Shown in pieces: positions 59,003 to 61,782 of a stretch of 61,782 nucleotides of DNA (position 1 is its first letter; the number at the start of each line of letters is the position of its first letter). This stretch comes from Nitrospirota bacterium (GTDB lineage Bacteria; Nitrospirota; Thermodesulfovibrionia; Thermodesulfovibrionales; JdFR-88), in the NCBI GenBank assembly GCA_021812785.1, contig JAKAMR010000002.1:1-61782 (forward strand), read 5' to 3'. The position numbers and the translations under genes were made by a program. The notes beneath the pieces are model-generated. The model was not told the DNA's origin, made no database searches, and worked only from the letters and a program-made list of their open reading frames with translations.

Positions 59003-60338
59003 AAGCAAAGGCTGCCTGAAAGGAACGGTCATCACGCCACCCGACAAGTCCATCTCCCACAGGGCGGTCATGTTCGCATCCATTGCCAAGGGGAAAAGCC
59101 GGATAGAAAACCTTTTGCTGGCGGCCGACACCATTTCCACTTTAAAAGCGATGGAACAGTTGGGCGCGAAAATAGAGGGTGACGGGCAGAAGATAGCTGT
59201 TGCTGGTTTTGGCGCTTTGCATGAAAATTATGAGATAACCGGAAATGGGCTCCACGGCCTCTCGGAGCCGGTCTCGTTCATAAACTGCGGAAATTCCGGG
59301 ACAACAACAAGGCTGCTTTGCGGCTTGCTGTCCGGCAACCCTTTTTTTTCTGTCCTCTCCGGGGACGAGTCGCTTAACTCCAGGCCCATGAAAAGGGTTA
59401 TCAAACCGCTTGCGCGAATGGGTGCGGAGATCATGGCCAGGGCATCGGATTCCTATCCGCCCATTGCCATCCGTGGAGGCAAACTGCGCGGGATCAATTA
59501 CGAGATGCCCGTTGCCTCGGCGCAGGTAAAATCCGCGTTAATACTGGCCGCTCTATATGCGGACGGAGAGTCCGTAATAAAAGAGCCCTACCCTTCAAGG
59601 GACCATACGGAATGGATGCTACAGTCGATGGGCGCGGAGCTGGATAACGAAATACCTACCGAAATACACGTAAAAGGCCCCTCCAAAGAGCTGTCGCCTT
59701 TAGATATAACCGTGCCCGGGGATTTCTCCTCCGCAGCCTTCTTTTTGGTTGGCGCGCTAATTAAGCAAAATTCCGATGTCCTCATAAAAAACGTTTGCCT
59801 GAATCCTACAAGGACCGGGCTTCTCACCGCGCTTGCATCAATGGGAGCAAAAATAGCCCAGGAAAACAAGAGGGTGGTCTCCGGCGAGATCGTGGGCGAT
59901 CTCCATGTGGAAGGCGTACAGAAATTAGAGGCCGCGACCATAGACCCGGCCCGCATCCCGTGGATGATAGACGAGATCCCCATCCTGTGTATCGCCGCCG
60001 CCTGCGCCGAAGGTCGAATGGAAATAAGGGGCGCGGGGGAACTCAGGGTAAAGGAATCCGATCGTATAACGGCGATGGCGACGGGGTTAAAAAAGATGGG
60101 CGTAGAGGTTGAGGAGTTCGAGGACGGGCTGGCCATAACCGGGGTCGCGATGAAAGGGGCCAGGGTCGATTCGTTCGGAGACCACAGGATAGCCATGTCC
60201 TTTGCCGTAGCCGGACTGGCCGCCTCGGGCGTCACGGAAATAGAAAACGGGGACGAAGCCGTAAAAATATCCTATCCCGGATTTTTTCACACGTTAGATA
60301 AACTTCGTGGAATCACTGGGAAAGGTTCCAATGAGTAA
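58986..60338 (+). CDS. aroA: EPSP synthase
   Basis: 5-enolpyruvylshikimate-3-phosphate synthase, 450 residues. Signatures: PPDKSISHRAVMFASIAKG, NCGNSGTTTRLLCGLLSG (with a normal GNSGTT loop) and DHRIAMSFAVAGLAA. The presence of NCGNSGTTTRL corresponds to the class in which the equivalent residues are often glyphosate-tolerant type II, but class cannot be judged firmly by eye. TTG start preceded by GAGGA, overlapping tyrA. Confidence 0.93.
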   Translation: MIKRIESKGCLKGTVITPPDKSISHRAVMFASIAKGKSRIENLLLAADTISTLKAMEQLGAKIEGDGQKIAVAGFGALHENYEITGNGLHGLSEPVSFINCGNSGTTTRLLCGLLSGNPFFSVLSGDESLNSRPMKRVIKPLARMGAEIMARASDSYPPIAIRGGKLRGINYEMPVASAQVKSALILAALYADGESVIKEPYPSRDHTEWMLQSMGAELDNEIPTEIHVKGPSKELSPLDITVPGDFSSAAFFLVGALIKQNSDVLIKNVCLNPTRTGLLTALASMGAKIAQENKRVVSGEIVGDLHVEGVQKLEAATIDPARIPWMIDEIPILCIAAACAEGRMEIRGAGELRVKESDRITAMATGLKKMGVEVEEFEDGLAITGVAMKGARVDSFGDHRIAMSFAVAGLAASGVTEIENGDEAVKISYPGFFHTLDKLRGITGKGSNE

Positions 60339-60374
60339 GACAGTCGCCGTGCATCCCTATAAAGAGGCTTTGAT

Positions 60375-61049
60375 TTGGGTAAAGTAGTGGCCATAGACGG
60401 CCCCTCGGGCGCGGGCAAAAGCACATTGGCCAAGGCATTGGCCGGCGCGCTCGGTTTTGAATACTTGGATACCGGGGCACTTTACAGGGCCGCCGCGCTT
60501 TGCCTGAAATTAAAGGGCGCCACGCCTGAGGATGATGACGAAAAGATAGCCGCCGTACTGAAGGAGGCAAGAATCGACTTTATGGGCGGAAAGGTATACC
60601 TGAACGGCACGGACGTCTCGGAGGAGATAAGGACAAAGGAAGCGGGCCACTACTCATCTGTTTTTTCAGCCCGCAAGCCTGTAAGAGATTTCCTGCTGCC
60701 TCTGCAAAGGAGTTTTTCCTCCTCTTCCTCCAGGGATCTGGTGGTGGAAGGACGGGACATGACCACCGTGGTATTCCCCGGCGCATGGAAAAAATTCTAT
60801 CTTGACGCATCTCTGAAAGAGAGGGCCCGCAGGAGATTTGAGCAGATGGCTGCCGCAGGCCGGCATATCTCCATGGAAGACGCGATGGAAGATGTGGCTT
60901 TACGTGATAACCGGGACTCTTCAAGAGAGATCGCGCCCCTGAAAAGAAGCGAAGATGCGTTCTACCTTGACACCACGGACGTTCCTGCCTCAAAGGTGCT
61001 CGAGGAAATGCTGAAGGTCATAAACGTTTGCGGAAAAACCGGAAAATAA
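60375..61049 (+). CDS. cmk: Cytidylate kinase
   Basis: CMP/dCMP kinase of 224 residues: P-loop DGPSGAGKSTLAKALA, YLDTGALYRAAAL and GRDMTTVVFPGAWKKFYLDA; typical C-terminus. TTG start with AGAGG upstream. Located between aroA and plsC as in many Nitrospirota and Desulfobacterota operons. Confidence 0.93.
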   Translation: MGKVVAIDGPSGAGKSTLAKALAGALGFEYLDTGALYRAAALCLKLKGATPEDDDEKIAAVLKEARIDFMGGKVYLNGTDVSEEIRTKEAGHYSSVFSARKPVRDFLLPLQRSFSSSSSRDLVVEGRDMTTVVFPGAWKKFYLDASLKERARRRFEQMAAAGRHISMEDAMEDVALRDNRDSSREIAPLKRSEDAFYLDTTDVPASKVLEEMLKVINVCGKTGK

Positions 61050-61138
61050 AATGGATAGCGAGCGTACCCCGAAGGGTAAGACATCGAATGTGATGAATAG
61101 AAAATTCCTCACATTCGATGTCCGCAGGGCATAAAATG
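61048..61138 (+). repeat. Dispersed AGCGAGCG element, copy C
   Basis: Begins at the cmk stop (AAAATGGATAGCGAGCGTACC) and ends with ACATTCGATGTCCGCAGGGC and the ATG of plsC. It contains a perfect inverted repeat, ACATCGAATGTGA (61081-61093) with TCACATTCGATGT (61109-61121). Related to copies at 45056, 25617 and 27760. Confidence 0.7.
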
Positions 61139-61765
61139 AAAGACTGCTACTTCTTTTTCAAGAACCTGTTCCATATTTATTTCAGGGCATATAACCGCCT
61201 GGAGATCAAGGGCAGGGAGTTCATACCGCGTGAGGGCGGCCTTATAGTGATCTCGAACCATTCTAGCTATCTGGACCCGCTGATCATAGGGGCGGCCGTG
61301 AACCGCAGGATGACATTTCTTGCGAAAAAAGAGCTTTTCTCCATACCCCTCGTAGGCACTTTCGTAAGCAGTTTTTCTCTTCCCGTGAGCCGGGAAGGCT
61401 CCTCGCATGCGATGATCAAGGAGACCGTTAATAGGCTCCGGAATGGAGAGGCCATCGCGATGTTCCCGGCAGGAGAGAGAGACAAGGGAGGAGACGGGTC
61501 GGAGGCAGGTTTTAAACGCGGGCTAGAGCTCCTGGCCAGGCTCTCCAAAGTGCCCGTGCTGCCTGCTTATATCAAGGGGGCTGACGGGTCGCTTCCCGTG
61601 GGAGGAAAATTTCCGAGACCGTCCAGGATATCGGTCCGGTTCGCTCCGTGCCTACCGCCTGACAATAACGCTGGCGGGAATACCGGAGGGGTTGCGGAGG
61701 AAAATGAAACTAAAAGCACAATCTCCCGTGCTATTGAGAGCATAGGGAGGCTGAAGACAGCGTGA
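61136..61765 (+). CDS. plsC: 1-acyl-sn-glycerol-3-phosphate acyltransferase
   Basis: Membrane-associated acyltransferase of 209 residues making phosphatidic acid. The HX4D motif is NHSSYLD and the second motif FPAGERD replaces the usual FPEGTRS form, as in many PlsC homologues. The start at 61136 is the ATG at the end of the dispersed repeat; an ATG at 61118 lies inside it. It overlaps ispH by 4 nt (GTGA). Confidence 0.88.
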   Translation: MKDCYFFFKNLFHIYFRAYNRLEIKGREFIPREGGLIVISNHSSYLDPLIIGAAVNRRMTFLAKKELFSIPLVGTFVSSFSLPVSREGSSHAMIKETVNRLRNGEAIAMFPAGERDKGGDGSEAGFKRGLELLARLSKVPVLPAYIKGADGSLPVGGKFPRPSRISVRFAPCLPPDNNAGGNTGGVAEENETKSTISRAIESIGRLKTA

Positions 61766-61782
61766 AACTCGTCATCGCCAAA
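61762..61782 (+). CDS. ispH: Start of 4-hydroxy-3-methylbut-2-enyl diphosphate reductase (partial)
   Basis: The last 21 nt encode (M)KLVIAK from a GTG start overlapping the plsC stop. This is the usual N-terminus of IspH, and ispH follows cmk/plsC in many related operons. Cut by the window edge, so the identity rests on seven residues plus context. Confidence 0.6.

Noticed and set aside
59588..60235. 215-codon minus-strand frame inside aroA
   Set aside because: Antisense shadow with Ser/Thr-rich low-complexity translation.
1..61782. CRISPR arrays, intact insertion sequences, rRNA and tRNA genes
   Set aside because: No regularly spaced repeats, complete transposase, or tRNA T-loop/cloverleaf pattern was found by eye.

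Overview
The window comes from a Gram-negative, probably anaerobic or microaerophilic bacterium. Evidence for an outer membrane includes lipoproteins with lipoboxes, a porin, a beta-barrel protein, TolC, SurA-like chaperones and an L,D-transpeptidase. A tri-heme c7-type cytochrome, cytochrome bd oxidase, a rubrerythrin-like diiron protein, a small two-cluster ferredoxin and an AmrS-type radical SAM enzyme suggest a metabolism like that of Nitrospirota (Thermodesulfovibrionia) or Desulfobacterota. This placement is inferred from gene content and no rRNA is present. TTG and GTG starts are common, and no tRNA, CRISPR array or intact insertion sequence was seen.

Layout. 0-20 kb: envelope and signalling genes. 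These include two DUF4382 lipoprotein paralogues, two paralogous HisKA_2 histidine kinases, an HD-GYP phosphodiesterase, a PilZ-receiver protein, a transglycosylase-like protein, an L,D-transpeptidase and a beta-barrel protein. Small membrane proteins, an MFS transporter and two small regulatory or unknown proteins follow. 20-32 kb: ferredoxin, porin, a thioredoxin-like protein, a 900-residue GNAT/ADP-forming acyl-CoA synthetase fusion, a zinc alcohol dehydrogenase and cydAB. 30-37 kb: a CpxRA-like two-component pair divergent from a TolC-MacA-MacB efflux operon, with a CpxR-type box between them. 37-54 kb: housekeeping genes (TIGR02757, RNase R, tri-heme cytochrome, two SurA-type chaperones, tsaB-rimI, AmrS, NfeD-slipin-kinase cluster, and yceD-rpmF-plsX-fabH on the minus strand). 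54.9 kb to the end: an aromatic amino acid supra-operon pheA-hisC-aroF-tyrA-aroA-cmk-plsC-ispH, cut by the window edge.

Most notable signals. (1) Two small redox-related genes each have an in-frame TGA exactly where their family carries a conserved cysteine: a thioredoxin-like protein (TGA at 22526) and a DUF2892 membrane protein (TGA at 17674). In both, coding resemblance continues past the TGA, and a hairpin fitting the bacterial SECIS pattern follows at the right distance. They are candidate selenoproteins; nonsense mutation is the competing explanation. A third, weaker recoding candidate lies at 47303-47479. (2) Two sigma-54-type promoters (about 2839 and 14349) share the same core and the same pair of upstream TGAC-N7-GTCA palindromes at the same spacing, and both drive cell-wall genes, suggesting an enhancer-binding-protein regulon. 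(3) A dispersed intergenic element of about 90 bp carries its own Shine-Dalgarno sequence and supplies the translation start context of rimI and plsC. (4) Several proteins have lost canonical catalytic residues: a histidine kinase without its phospho-acceptor histidine, an RpiB-fold protein without catalytic Cys and His, and a receiver domain lacking part of its acidic pocket.
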